From Nonomuraea turcica (GTDB taxonomy: Bacteria; Actinomycetota; Actinomycetes; Streptosporangiales; Streptosporangiaceae), in assembly GCF_030718205.1 (NCBI RefSeq), contig NZ_JAUZQF010000006.1, positions 186,001 to 250,000 on the forward strand: a stretch of 64,000 bases of DNA. The letters run 5' to 3'. A program made the translations under genes and the position numbers. The stretch's first letter is position 1, and each line of letters opens with the position of its first letter. Shown here in pieces: positions 25,430 to 34,690 of this stretch. The notes under the pieces were generated by a model, which made no database searches, was not told the origin of the DNA, and saw nothing but the letters and a program-made list of their open reading frames with translations.

Positions 25430-25460
25430 AGCCTGCTTCCTCAACCATGCTTGAGGTCAA
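25430..25460 (-). promoter_or_regulatory. SoxR box within a 19-bp-spaced promoter
   Basis: On the minus strand, TTGACC (25460-25455) and CAGGCT (25435-25430) are separated by exactly 19 bases, the long spacing typical of MerR-family activators. Between them lies CCTCAACCATGCTTGAGG (25439-25456), matching the known SoxR box pattern CCTCAAG(N4)CTTGAGG except at one base. The -10 lies about seven bases from the start codon, implying a leaderless transcript. Confidence 0.7.
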
Positions 25461-25555
25461 GTGCTCAGACCGTTCGGGAACTTTTACCTTTACTCGCTCT
25501 TTATCTCGATATAGTCCGACACGGACATCACACGGGGGATGGGCACCGAGGCGGG

Positions 25556-26107
25556 ATGGGCGAGTTCTTAAGCACCGCGCTGAGCTTTCCGACGGTCATT
25601 TTCAGTTTTCTGCTCGTGGTGGTCGCCGGTTATTGGCTGGTCGTCATCACCGGCCTCTTCGAGCTGGACGACGACGCCGCCTGGCTGGGCCTCGGGGGAG
25701 TCCCGGCCGGCGTCACGCTCTCGCTGCTGATCGCTCTGGCCTGGCTGCTGTGCCTGATCGGCAGCCAGTTCGCCACCGGCGGCCTGCTGATCGCCGTCCC
25801 CTTCGCCGCCGCGGGCGGAGCCTGGCTCGCCACCCGTGGCCTGGTGGTTCCGCTGCGCAGGCTCTTCCCTGACGGGGACAGGCACTCGCGCGGCGACTTC
25901 GTCGGCCAGATGTGCGTCATCCGCACCGGCTCGGCCACACACGACTTCGGCCAGGCCGAGGTCACCGCCGCCGACGGCTCGTCCGCGGTCGTGCAGGTGC
26001 GCACGACCGGACAGGACCGCCTCAGCCGCGGCGACAAAGCACTCATCTTCGAATACGACGCAGACGGCGAATTCTTCTGGGTCATGCCCTACGAAAGCGA
26101 GCTCTGA
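25556..26107 (+). CDS. YqiJ-like membrane protein with C-terminal OB-fold (NfeD-like)
   Basis: 183 residues: three hydrophobic segments (about residues 8-30, 48-70 and 75-95), then a soluble beta-rich part (~105-183, FVGQMCVIRTGSATHDFGQA to FWVMPYESEL) of the OB/NfeD type. In E. coli the comparable YqiJ is encoded next to the flotillin YqiK, and NfeD-type proteins generally pair with SPFH proteins. The same arrangement holds here, since its stop overlaps the flotillin start (TGATG). The ATG at 25556 follows GAGGCGGG. Confidence 0.8.
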   Translation: MGEFLSTALSFPTVIFSFLLVVVAGYWLVVITGLFELDDDAAWLGLGGVPAGVTLSLLIALAWLLCLIGSQFATGGLLIAVPFAAAGGAWLATRGLVVPLRRLFPDGDRHSRGDFVGQMCVIRTGSATHDFGQAEVTAADGSSAVVQVRTTGQDRLSRGDKALIFEYDADGEFFWVMPYESEL

Positions 26108-28200
26108 TGGACGTCATCTCAACCGGCTTCGGCGTTTTCCTCGCCGTCATCCTGATCATCGTGATCGGCCTCCTAGTCCTCATCGCCCGCCTTTTCCGCA
26201 AGGTCGAACAGGGCAAGGCGCTGATCGTGTCGAAGGTCAACAAGGTCGACGTGACGTTCACCGGGGCCGTGGTGCTACCCGTCATCCACAAGGCCGAGAT
26301 CATGGACATCTCGGTGAAGACCATCGAGATCGAGCGCACCGGCCGCGAGGGCCTGATCTGCCGGGACAACATCAGGGCCGACATCAAGATCACGTTCTTC
26401 GTCCGCGTGAACAAGACCGCCGAGGACGTCATCAAGGTCGCCCAGGCCATCGGCACCGCCAGGGCCAGCGACGAGGGCACGCTGCAGGCGTTGTTCAACG
26501 CCAAGTTCTCCGAGGCGCTCAAGACCGCCGGCAAGCACCTCGACTTCGTCGACCTTTACACCAAGCGCGACGAGTTCCGTGACGAGATCGTCCGGCTCAT
26601 CGGCACCGACCTCAACGGCTACAGCCTGGAAGATGCCGCCATCGACTACTTGGAGCAGACCGCGCTGCTCCAGCTCGACAAGAACAACATCCTCGACGCG
26701 CAGGGCATCCGCAAGATCGTCGAGCTGACGGCCATCGAGCACGTCCGGACGAACGAGTTCCAGCGCCACGAGGAAAAAGAGATCACCCGGCAGAACGTGG
26801 ACGCCCGCGAGGCCATCCTCGAACTGCAGCGCCGCCAGGCCGACGCCGAGATGAAGCAGAAGCGCGAGATCGAGACCGTCAAGGCCCGCGAGGAGGCGGA
26901 GGTCGCCCGCGTGCAGGCCGAGGAGCGGCTGCGCGCCCAGACTGCGCACATCAAGACCGACGAGCAGCTCGGCGTCCAGAACGAGAACCGGGCCCGCGAG
27001 ATCGCCGTCGCCGAGAAGAACCGCGAGCGCGTGATCGCCATCGAGAGCGAGCGCATCGAGAAGGACCGCGTCCTGGAGGTCATCGCCCGCGAGCGGGAGA
27101 CCGAGCTGTCGCGCATCGCCAAGGACAAGGAAGTCGAGACCGAGAAGCGGGCGATCGCCGAGGTCATCCGCGAGCGCATCGCGGTCGACAAGACCGTGGC
27201 CGAGCAGGAGGAGTCCATCAAGCGGCTGCGTGTGGTCGAGGAGGCCGAGCGCACCCGCCAGCAGGTCATCATCGCCGCCGAGGCCGAGGCCCAGGAGAAC
27301 CTGGTCAAGGACATCAAGGCGGCCGAGGCCGCCGAGGCCGCCTCGAAGTTCAAGGCCCGCGAGGAGCTCGTGCTCGCCGAGGCCCGGCAGCAGGCCGCCG
27401 AGCTGGAGACCCGGGCCAAGATCCGGCTGGCCGAGGGCGTCCAGGCCGAGTCCGCCGCGGCCGGCCTGGCGCAGGTCCAGGTCAAGGAGCGCGACGCCGA
27501 GGCCATCGAGAAGGTCGGCCGCGCCGAGGCCTCGGCGCTGAAGGAGAAGCTCACCGCCGAGGCCGAGGGCGCCAAGGCCATGGCGGTGGTCGAGGGCGCA
27601 CGGCTCAAGGCGCAGGCCGAGGGCGAGCAGGCGATGGCGCTGGCCGCGGCGGCCGCGGTGGGCGAGAAGCTCAAGGCCGAGGCCGAGGGTCTCACCGAGA
27701 AGGCGGCCGCGATCGCGGCGCTGGACGACGCCGGCAGGGGCCACGAGGAGTACCGCCTGCGCCTGGAGGCCGACAAGGAGATCCGGCTCAAGCACATCGA
27801 CGTGTCGCGGCAGGTGGCCGAGTCGCAGGCGAGCGTGCTGGCCGCCGGGCTCGCCAAGGCCAACATCGACATCGTCGGCGGCGACACGATGTTCTTCGAC
27901 AAGGTGGTCGGCTCGATCACCGCGGGCAAGGTGGTCGACGGTTTCGTGGACCACTCGCAGGTCGCCGGGGCGCTCGTCGGGCCCTACGTCAACGGGCAGG
28001 CCAACCTGGCGGCCGACCTCGCGAACGTGATCGGCGGCGTCCGTACCGAGGACATCAAGAACCTGACCGTGTCCGCCCTGCTCATGAGGCTCATCCAGGA
28101 CGGAGGCCCGCAGTCGTCGGCGCTCGGCGAGCTGCTCGAGACGGCCCGCCGCCTCGGCGTGGCCGACTCGCCGGTCGCCGCGCTGGCCGGGGCGAAATGA
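26107..28200 (+). CDS. Flotillin/SPFH-domain protein (YqiK-like)
   Basis: 697 residues: a single N-terminal TM (GFGVFLAVILIIVIGLLVLIA, ~7-28), an SPFH/band-7 domain (~35-200), a very long Glu/Arg/Ala-rich coiled coil (~215-600, repeats of the type KAREEAEVARVQAEERLRAQ), and a conserved C-terminal region (VGGDTMFFDKVVGS onward). Flotillins form membrane scaffolds and cages. The start overlaps the YqiJ-like stop and the stop overlaps the ATPase start (ATGA at 28197), so all three should be made in step. The open frame continues upstream of 26107, but only as a shadow. Confidence 0.92.
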   Translation: MDVISTGFGVFLAVILIIVIGLLVLIARLFRKVEQGKALIVSKVNKVDVTFTGAVVLPVIHKAEIMDISVKTIEIERTGREGLICRDNIRADIKITFFVRVNKTAEDVIKVAQAIGTARASDEGTLQALFNAKFSEALKTAGKHLDFVDLYTKRDEFRDEIVRLIGTDLNGYSLEDAAIDYLEQTALLQLDKNNILDAQGIRKIVELTAIEHVRTNEFQRHEEKEITRQNVDAREAILELQRRQADAEMKQKREIETVKAREEAEVARVQAEERLRAQTAHIKTDEQLGVQNENRAREIAVAEKNRERVIAIESERIEKDRVLEVIARERETELSRIAKDKEVETEKRAIAEVIRERIAVDKTVAEQEESIKRLRVVEEAERTRQQVIIAAEAEAQENLVKDIKAAEAAEAASKFKAREELVLAEARQQAAELETRAKIRLAEGVQAESAAAGLAQVQVKERDAEAIEKVGRAEASALKEKLTAEAEGAKAMAVVEGARLKAQAEGEQAMALAAAAAVGEKLKAEAEGLTEKAAAIAALDDAGRGHEEYRLRLEADKEIRLKHIDVSRQVAESQASVLAAGLAKANIDIVGGDTMFFDKVVGSITAGKVVDGFVDHSQVAGALVGPYVNGQANLAADLANVIGGVRTEDIKNLTVSALLMRLIQDGGPQSSALGELLETARRLGVADSPVAALAGAK

Positions 28201-31200
28201 GCACGGTTACTGAAGCTCGACTGGAGGCGGGAACCTACGAGGTCCTCAGGAACCGCCTCCAGGCCCAGGCCAAGAGCCTCGCGGCGGCGGCCGAGGCGCT
28301 CAACGGGGAGCGGCTGAAGGTCTTCGGCGGCGCGGAGCTGCGCCTGCTGGGCACGGAGCGGATCCGCACCGAGAACAACTGCGTCCCCAGGGACATCGTC
28401 TCCCTGGGTGACGTGATGTTGTTCGGCTACAACGTCTTCATCGGTCTCAAGCCCGAGACGGCGGTGGCCGACGTGTTCGCGGTGCACCGGTTCTCCAGGG
28501 ACGGCGACGCCTTCAGGTTCGACGCCGACAAGCTGGAGACGCTGGACGACCCGGCGTTCAAGAAGGACTTCGCCGAGCTCTACCGCTACTACAAGGAGAC
28601 CAGGCTCCAGCAGCTCAGGCGGGTGGAGGGCAAGCTGCTCGCGGTGTTCCAGACCGGTCCGGCCGACCTGCGGGTGCTGCGCTGGACGGTCGGGAACGAC
28701 GGGATCCCGAAATATCTGGATAACCGGGGTGAGCGGGACCATGTCTTCCCGGCGTCGCACGACTTCGAGTGGACCGTCACCACCCGCGACGACCACGTGC
28801 TCGGCCGCCACCCCCACGTCTCGATCCAAGGGGAGGTGTTCGTCGAGACCGTCGGCGGCGACCTCACCATCAAGATCGAGGACAACACGGAGTCCGGCGC
28901 CGGCATCTACGCCGAGCCGGTCACCGAGGCGCTGCAGAGCCTGGCCGACGCCGACGTCGAGTACGCCAGGGTGGGGCCGCTGATCCTCATGCGGATCCGG
29001 CCGTACAAGGAGCCCGAGTGGCGGCACCTGGTCTTCAACACCCGCACCAAGGCCGTGATCAGGCTGGACGGCATCGGCCAGGCCTGCCAGCGCCTCCCCG
29101 AGGACCAGGGCCTGATCTTCCCTGGCGGCTACTACCTGACGACCGGGGTCAGCAAGACGTTCGACACGGACGTGACGGACCTGGAGTTCGAGCGGGTGGT
29201 CCGCTCGCCCAACGGCGAGGACGTGCTGTACGTCTTCCACTCCCGGGGTGACGGGCGCTCGCTGCTGCTGCCGTACAACGTGATCAGGAAGGAGGTGGCC
29301 AACCCCATCGTCTGCCACGGGTACTCGCTGTTCGACGACGGCACGATGGTGGTCTTCCGCGCCACCTCCGAGGAGCCCACCCGGGTCCACCCGATGCAGG
29401 TCTGGCAGACGCCGTACGTCTCCGACACCTACGCCGCCGCCCAGCCCGCCGGGACCGGCCCGCTGGAGCGCATCGGCAACGCCGAGCTCGTGCGCGGCAT
29501 CTCCGACTGCCTGTCGGTCACCCGCATGGTCGAGGAGATGGCGCCGTCGGCCGGCACGTTCGAGGGCTTGATCGCCGCCTGCACGCGGGCCTTCGACTCC
29601 TACCACTGGCTCGGCGAGCACGGCCTGCGCGGGCCGCTCGCCGACGTCCGCGCCACCGCCGAGCAGGTGCTGGACGAGTACGAGAACGTCGAGCACCTCA
29701 CTCGCCTGGCCGCCGACACGCTCGCCAAGGCCACAGAGGAGACCACCCAGCTGGTACGCCAGGCGCGGGCCGACAGCCCGGTCACCGCCGACGCCTGGGT
29801 GACCATGCTGGCCACGCTCCGTCGCGCCCAAGGCCGCCTGGTGACGCTGCGCGAGGCCCGCTACATCGACCTCGCCGCGCTGGACACGCTGTCCACCTCC
29901 GTGACCGAGGAGGTGGCCGCGACCGGCCGCCGGGCGGTCGCGTTCCTCTCCGGGCAGGACGCGTTCACCTCCTACCACGCGGCCGTCGAGCAGCTCGCCA
30001 CCGACGCCGCCGCCATCGCCACGGTCGCCGAGGCCGCGCCCGTCGCCGAGCGGCTGGCGGAGCAGGCGGAAGGCCTGGAGGTGGTCACGGAGGTCGTCGG
30101 CTCGCTGGACATCGCCGACGCCACCGTGCGCACGTCCATCCTGGGCCGGATCGCGGAGGTCCTCGGCGGCGTGAACCGGGCCCGCGCCCTGCTCGACGGG
30201 CGGCGGCGCGAGCTGCTCGGCACGGAGGGCCGGGCCGCGTTCGCCGCCGAGTTCGCCCTGCTCGGGCAGGCCATCACCGGGGCGCTCGCGGTGGCCGACA
30301 CCCCCGAGAAGTGCGACGAGCAGCTCGGGCGGCTCATGCTCCAGCTGGAGAACCTGGAGTCCCGCTTCGGCGAGTTCGACGACTTCGCCGCGCAGCTGTC
30401 GGCCAAGCGGGACGACGTCTACGAGGCGTTCTCGGCCCGCAAGCAGACGCAGCTGGACGAGCTGGCCCGGCGCGCGGACCGGCTCTTCGCCTCGGCCGAG
30501 CGCGTCCTCGGCAGCATCACCCGCCGGCTCGGCTCGCTGAGCTCGCTGGACGAGGTCAACACGTATTTCGCGACCGACCCGATGGTGGCCAAGGTCCGCT
30601 CGGCCGCCGGGGAGCTGCGGTCACTCGGGGACGCCGTACGAGCCGAGGAGCTTGATGGCCGGGTCAAGTCGGCGCAACAGGAGGCGGCACGGGCCCTCCG
30701 GGACCGCCTGGACCTCTTCTCCGACGGCGGCGAGACCCTGCGGCTCGGCCACCACCGCTTCGCCGTCAACACCCAGCAAATCGACCTGACGCTGGTGCCG
30801 CACGACAACGCCATGTACTTCGCGATCACAGGCACCGACTACCGCTCCCCCGTCCCGCCCTCCTTCGAGCACACCCGGCCCTTCTGGGACCAGCTCCTGG
30901 TATCGGAGACGCCCGACGTCTACCGTGCCGAGCACCTGGCCGCCTCGCTCCTGGACTCCGTCACGCCGGGCGCACCCCTGGCCGACCTGGTGCGTCAGGC
31001 CGCCGAGTCCCGATATGACGAGGGATACGAGCGTGGGGTCCACGACCACGACGCCACGGCCATCCTGGACACGCTGGTGCGGCTGCGGGAAGGAGCCGGG
31101 CTGCTGCGGTATCCGGCTGAGGTGCGAGCCATGGCCCAGCTGTTCTGGGCCTTCGGGGCGGACGAGGTTTCACGTAAAACATTCACCACCCGGGCCGTGT

Positions 31201-33020
31201 CGCTGGTCCGTGCGCGCACGGTCTTCGGCATCACCCCCACCCTGGGCTCCCTCGCCACCGAGCTCGGGACGTTGATCGCCGGCTTCATGGCGGGCCTCCG
31301 CACACCTGCACCGAGCCCGGCCGGCGTCGCGGTGGCGGGTGAGTATCTTGTCGAGGAGCTGGCCGGCAGCCCCATGGGCTTTGTGACCAGCAAGGCGGCG
31401 CGCGACCTCCTCGACGGTTTCCGCCACGCCCTCGGCCCGGTCAAGTTGCGCGAGTTCGAAGAGGACCTCAAAGCACTTGCCCTTCCCGAACGCCTGCAAC
31501 TGGCCCACGCCTGGCTGAGCGCCTTCCACGAGGGCCCGGAGACCGCCGAGGCCATCGCCGTGCAGGTGTGCGGCGACCTCCCCCGCCACGACTCCAGCGC
31601 CGCCACCGCCGAGACCGTGGACGGTCTCCTGGGCACCCACCCCCGGATCAAGGACCGCAAACTCCACATCCAGCTGGACGAGATCCTCACCAGGACCCGC
31701 CAGTTCCAACAGGACCGGGTCCCCGCCTACCGCGCCTACCAGCGCAGCAGGAGCGAACTGGTCGAGGCGGAGAGAAACCGCCTGCGCCTGGACGAGTACA
31801 AGCCCAAGGTCATGAGCGCCTTCGTCCGCAACCGCCTGCTCGACGAGGTGTACCTGCCGCTGATCGGCGACAACCTGGCCAAGCAACTGGGCGCGGCCGG
31901 GGCAGGCAACCGCACCGACCAGATGGGTCTCCTGCTGCTCATCTCACCCCCCGGCTACGGCAAGACGACCTTGATGGAGTACGTGGCCAGCCGCCTCGGC
32001 CTGGTCTTCGTCAAGGTGAACGGCCCGGCGCTGGGCCACGAGGTGACCTCGCTCGACCCGGCGGACGCGCCCGACGCGACGGCGAGGCAGGAGGTGGAGA
32101 AGATCTCGTTCGCCCTCGAAACGGGCAACAACACCCTGCTCTACCTGGACGACATCCAGCACACCTCCCCTGAGCTCCTGCAGAAGTTCATCTCGCTCTG
32201 CGACGCCCAGCGCCGCATCGAGGGTGTGTGGAACGGCCGCACCCGCACCTACGACCTGCGTGGAAAGCGGTTCGCGGTGTGCATGGCGGGCAACCCGTAC
32301 ACCGAGTCCGGCCGGCGCTTCCGCATCCCCGACATGCTCGCCAACCGGGCCGACGTGTGGAACCTGGGCGACGTCCTGTCGGGCAAGGACGAGCTGTTCG
32401 CGCTGAGCTACGTGGATAACGCCCTCACCTCCAACCCGGTGCTGGCCCCGCTCTCGGGCCGCGACCGCGCGGATGTGGAGCTGCTCGTCCGCCTCGCGAA
32501 GGGTGACACGACGGTCCAGCCGGACCAGCTCAAGCACCCGTACACGAAGCCGGAGCTGGACCAGATCCTCAGCGTCCTGGCGAAGCTGGTCCGCGTGCAG
32601 GAGGTCGTGCTGGCCAACAACCAGGCGTACATCGCCTCGGCCGCCCAGTCCGACGCGGCGCGCACCGAGCCGCCGTACCGGCTGCAGGGCTCGTACCGGA
32701 ACATGAACAAGCTGGCCGAGCGCATCGTGCCCGCGATGAACGACGCCGAGCTGGAAGCGGTGATCGACGACCACTACGTCGGCGAGGCGCAGACGCTGAC
32801 CACGGACGCCGAGGCCAACCTGCTGAAGCTGGCCGAGTTGCGCGGCCGCCTGACGCCTGACCAGGCCGAGCGCTGGGTGGAGATCAAGCGGGCCTACCTC
32901 AGGTCCAAGGCGCTCGGCGGCGCGGACGACGACCCGATGGCCCGGGCGGTGGGCGCGATCGGCCTGCTCGCCGACCGGGTGGGCGAGGTCGGCACGGCCA
33001 TCAGGGACGCCGACCGCTAA
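28197..33020 (+). CDS. Giant AAA ATPase of the DUF3686 / 'DNA repair ATPase' type, third gene of the flotillin operon
   Basis: 1607 residues. The first ~430 are beta-rich, with repeated short strands. Residues ~480-880 are largely helical and coiled-coil-like. A further helical region precedes an AAA domain with a Walker A motif (ISPPGYGKTTLMEYVA, near residue 1252), a Walker B motif (NTLLYLDDIQHTSPE, near 1314) and a sensor-1-like KRFAVCMAGNPYTESG. NCBI-style annotation calls such proteins DNA repair ATPases (Pfam DUF3686, from memory), but I see no nuclease or DNA-binding motif. Overlap with the flotillin gene suggests a membrane-tethered machine. The gene ends four bases into the convergent MarR gene. 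Confidence 0.85.
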   Translation: MSTVTEARLEAGTYEVLRNRLQAQAKSLAAAAEALNGERLKVFGGAELRLLGTERIRTENNCVPRDIVSLGDVMLFGYNVFIGLKPETAVADVFAVHRFSRDGDAFRFDADKLETLDDPAFKKDFAELYRYYKETRLQQLRRVEGKLLAVFQTGPADLRVLRWTVGNDGIPKYLDNRGERDHVFPASHDFEWTVTTRDDHVLGRHPHVSIQGEVFVETVGGDLTIKIEDNTESGAGIYAEPVTEALQSLADADVEYARVGPLILMRIRPYKEPEWRHLVFNTRTKAVIRLDGIGQACQRLPEDQGLIFPGGYYLTTGVSKTFDTDVTDLEFERVVRSPNGEDVLYVFHSRGDGRSLLLPYNVIRKEVANPIVCHGYSLFDDGTMVVFRATSEEPTRVHPMQVWQTPYVSDTYAAAQPAGTGPLERIGNAELVRGISDCLSVTRMVEEMAPSAGTFEGLIAACTRAFDSYHWLGEHGLRGPLADVRATAEQVLDEYENVEHLTRLAADTLAKATEETTQLVRQARADSPVTADAWVTMLATLRRAQGRLVTLREARYIDLAALDTLSTSVTEEVAATGRRAVAFLSGQDAFTSYHAAVEQLATDAAAIATVAEAAPVAERLAEQAEGLEVVTEVVGSLDIADATVRTSILGRIAEVLGGVNRARALLDGRRRELLGTEGRAAFAAEFALLGQAITGALAVADTPEKCDEQLGRLMLQLENLESRFGEFDDFAAQLSAKRDDVYEAFSARKQTQLDELARRADRLFASAERVLGSITRRLGSLSSLDEVNTYFATDPMVAKVRSAAGELRSLGDAVRAEELDGRVKSAQQEAARALRDRLDLFSDGGETLRLGHHRFAVNTQQIDLTLVPHDNAMYFAITGTDYRSPVPPSFEHTRPFWDQLLVSETPDVYRAEHLAASLLDSVTPGAPLADLVRQAAESRYDEGYERGVHDHDATAILDTLVRLREGAGLLRYPAEVRAMAQLFWAFGADEVSRKTFTTRAVSLVRARTVFGITPTLGSLATELGTLIAGFMAGLRTPAPSPAGVAVAGEYLVEELAGSPMGFVTSKAARDLLDGFRHALGPVKLREFEEDLKALALPERLQLAHAWLSAFHEGPETAEAIAVQVCGDLPRHDSSAATAETVDGLLGTHPRIKDRKLHIQLDEILTRTRQFQQDRVPAYRAYQRSRSELVEAERNRLRLDEYKPKVMSAFVRNRLLDEVYLPLIGDNLAKQLGAAGAGNRTDQMGLLLLISPPGYGKTTLMEYVASRLGLVFVKVNGPALGHEVTSLDPADAPDATARQEVEKISFALETGNNTLLYLDDIQHTSPELLQKFISLCDAQRRIEGVWNGRTRTYDLRGKRFAVCMAGNPYTESGRRFRIPDMLANRADVWNLGDVLSGKDELFALSYVDNALTSNPVLAPLSGRDRADVELLVRLAKGDTTVQPDQLKHPYTKPELDQILSVLAKLVRVQEVVLANNQAYIASAAQSDAARTEPPYRLQGSYRNMNKLAERIVPAMNDAELEAVIDDHYVGEAQTLTTDAEANLLKLAELRGRLTPDQAERWVEIKRAYLRSKALGGADDDPMARAVGAIGLLADRVGEVGTAIRDADR

Positions 33021-33511
33021 TCACCGTCGACCAGCCCTGCGGTGGCCTCGCGTTGCAGGGCGGTCGACCGGGTGACGTAGTCGAGGATGACTTCGAGCTG
33101 GTCGTCCGTGTAGCGGTCGTACAGCTCGGCGAGCGCGGCCACGAACGGCTCGAACAGCTCGCCGAAGCCGGCCAGCCGCTCATGGTTGATCTCGACGATG
33201 ACCCGGCGCCGGTCCTTGGTGTCGCGGATCCGCCGCACCAGCCACTTGCCCTCCAGCCGGTCGATCAGGCCGCTGACCGACGCCGGCGCCAGCCCGGTGT
33301 GCTGCGCGATCTCGCCCGCCGTCATAGGGCCGAGGCGTTGCAGCAGGTCGAGGGTCTTCTCCTCGGTCATGCCGAGGCCCATGCGCTCGCCCATCGCGGT
33401 GTGGTACATCACGGCGGCGTTGCTGCTGTCCCGCCCCGCCATGGCGAGTTCCTCGAACAATTTCTTTCGATGCTCCGAAATACCTCTCGACACAGGGCCC
33501 GCCTTCGTCAT
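33017..33511 (-). CDS. MarR-family regulator
   Basis: 164 residues with a winged helix (LGPMTAGEIAQHTGLAPASV, then GLIDRLEGKWLVRRIRDTKD with the DxRR wing). It is divergent from the FAD monooxygenase at 33545 across a 33-bp gap that contains a perfect inverted repeat, so it probably represses both genes until an aromatic or similar ligand is bound. The ATG at 33511 is chosen because the operator lies immediately upstream; the frame beyond that is only the shadow of the monooxygenase gene. Confidence 0.9.
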   Translation of the reverse strand: MTKAGPVSRGISEHRKKLFEELAMAGRDSSNAAVMYHTAMGERMGLGMTEEKTLDLLQRLGPMTAGEIAQHTGLAPASVSGLIDRLEGKWLVRRIRDTKDRRRVIVEINHERLAGFGELFEPFVAALAELYDRYTDDQLEVILDYVTRSTALQREATAGLVDGD

Positions 33512-33514
33512 ATA

Positions 33515-33534
33515 TTTCGTTCGACCGAACGAAA
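33515..33534. promoter_or_regulatory. MarR operator candidate (perfect 9+2+9 palindrome)
   Basis: TTTCGTTCG-AC-CGAACGAAA is a perfect inverted repeat between the divergent MarR and monooxygenase start codons, with the size and position of a MarR-dimer site. Confidence 0.8.
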
Positions 33535-33544
33535 GGTTACCATA

Positions 33545-34690
33545 ATGAAGGCTTTGGTCATAGGTTGCGGCATCGCAGGCCCGGTTACCGCCATGGCCCT
33601 GCGCGAGGTGGGCATCGACGCCGAGATCTTCGAGGCGTACGGGCAGGGCGCGGAGAACGTGGGCTCCTTCCTCAACATCGCCTCGAACGGCCTGGCCGCC
33701 CTGCGCGTGCTGGGCGCGCACCGCCAGGTGCTGAAAACGGCCATCCCCACCCCGCGCATGGTCATGTGGAGCGGCTCGGGCAAGCGGCTCGGCGAGGTGG
33801 CCAACGGCCTGCGGCTCGACGACGGCACCGTGAGCCACACCGTCCAGCGTTCCGACCTCTACCGCGCCATCCGCGACGAAGCCGAGCAGCGCGGCATCCC
33901 CATCACCTACGGCAAGCGCCTGATCTCGTACGACGACCGCGGCGGCGAGATCATTGCCAGGTTCGACGACGGCTCGGAGGCCACCGGCGACCTGCTCATC
34001 GCCTGCGACGGCGTGCACTCGCGCACCCGCGCGATCCTCGACCCGCAGGCCCCGGCACCCCGCTACAGCGGCCTGTACAGCTTCGGCGGGATCGTCAAGG
34101 ACAGCGGCCTCGCCGGCGAGCCCGGCGTGTACAACATGGTGTTCGGCAAGCGCGCGTTCTTCGGTTACTCGGTGGCCGAGTCCGGTGAGACCTGGTGGTT
34201 CGCGAACCTGCCCAGGCGGCTCGGCGACGTTCCAGAGGGCTGGCGGGCGGAGCTGGTCAGGGCGTTCGAGGACGACGCAAACGCCTCCGCCGAGCTCATT
34301 GGGCGCAGCGAGGTCGAGCTGGGCCTGCCGATCCACGACCTGCCGCCGGTGCCCGTCTGGCACCGTGGCCGGGTCCTGCTCCTCGGGGACGCCGCCCACG
34401 CCACCTCGCCCAGCGCGGGCCAGGGCGCCTCGCTGGCCATCGAGGACGCGATCGTCCTGGCCAGGTGCCTGCGCGACAGCCGGGATCACCGCGAGGCGTT
34501 CGAGCGCTACGAGGCCGAGCGGCGGCCCCGGGTGGAACAGGTCGTGGCGTACTCCAGGACGATCAGCAACAGCAAGGCCGCGGGCCCGGTCGCCCGGGTC
34601 TTCCGCGACCTGATGCTGCCGATCTTCCTCAAGAAGAGCGCGAGCCAGGAATCACTCGCCTGGATGTACCGCTACCAGGCGAGCCTGTGA
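33545..34690 (+). CDS. FAD-dependent aromatic-type monooxygenase (PHBH/UbiH fold)
   Basis: 381 residues: an N-terminal FAD-binding GxGxxG (VIGCGIAGPVTAMALREVG), the DG motif (LLIACDGVHSRTR) and the GD motif (LLLGDAAHATSPSAGQGASL) of class-A flavin monooxygenases. These hydroxylate aromatic or polyketide substrates and include drug-modifying Tet(X)-type enzymes; the substrate is unknown here. The ATG at 33545 follows AAAGG. Regulation by the divergent MarR is likely. The 3' end overlaps the DapA-like gene on the other strand by 39 bases. Confidence 0.9.
   Translation: MKALVIGCGIAGPVTAMALREVGIDAEIFEAYGQGAENVGSFLNIASNGLAALRVLGAHRQVLKTAIPTPRMVMWSGSGKRLGEVANGLRLDDGTVSHTVQRSDLYRAIRDEAEQRGIPITYGKRLISYDDRGGEIIARFDDGSEATGDLLIACDGVHSRTRAILDPQAPAPRYSGLYSFGGIVKDSGLAGEPGVYNMVFGKRAFFGYSVAESGETWWFANLPRRLGDVPEGWRAELVRAFEDDANASAELIGRSEVELGLPIHDLPPVPVWHRGRVLLLGDAAHATSPSAGQGASLAIEDAIVLARCLRDSRDHREAFERYEAERRPRVEQVVAYSRTISNSKAAGPVARVFRDLMLPIFLKKSASQESLAWMYRYQASL

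Noticed and set aside
26275..27954. 559-codon minus-strand open frame opposite the flotillin gene
   Set aside because: Leu/Gly/Asp-rich repetitive shadow of the Glu/Arg/Ala coiled coil; the flotillin motifs are on the plus strand.
27984..29978. 664-codon minus-strand open frame opposite the giant ATPase start
   Set aside because: No recognisable motifs; the plus strand has a coherent protein with an ATGA start overlap.
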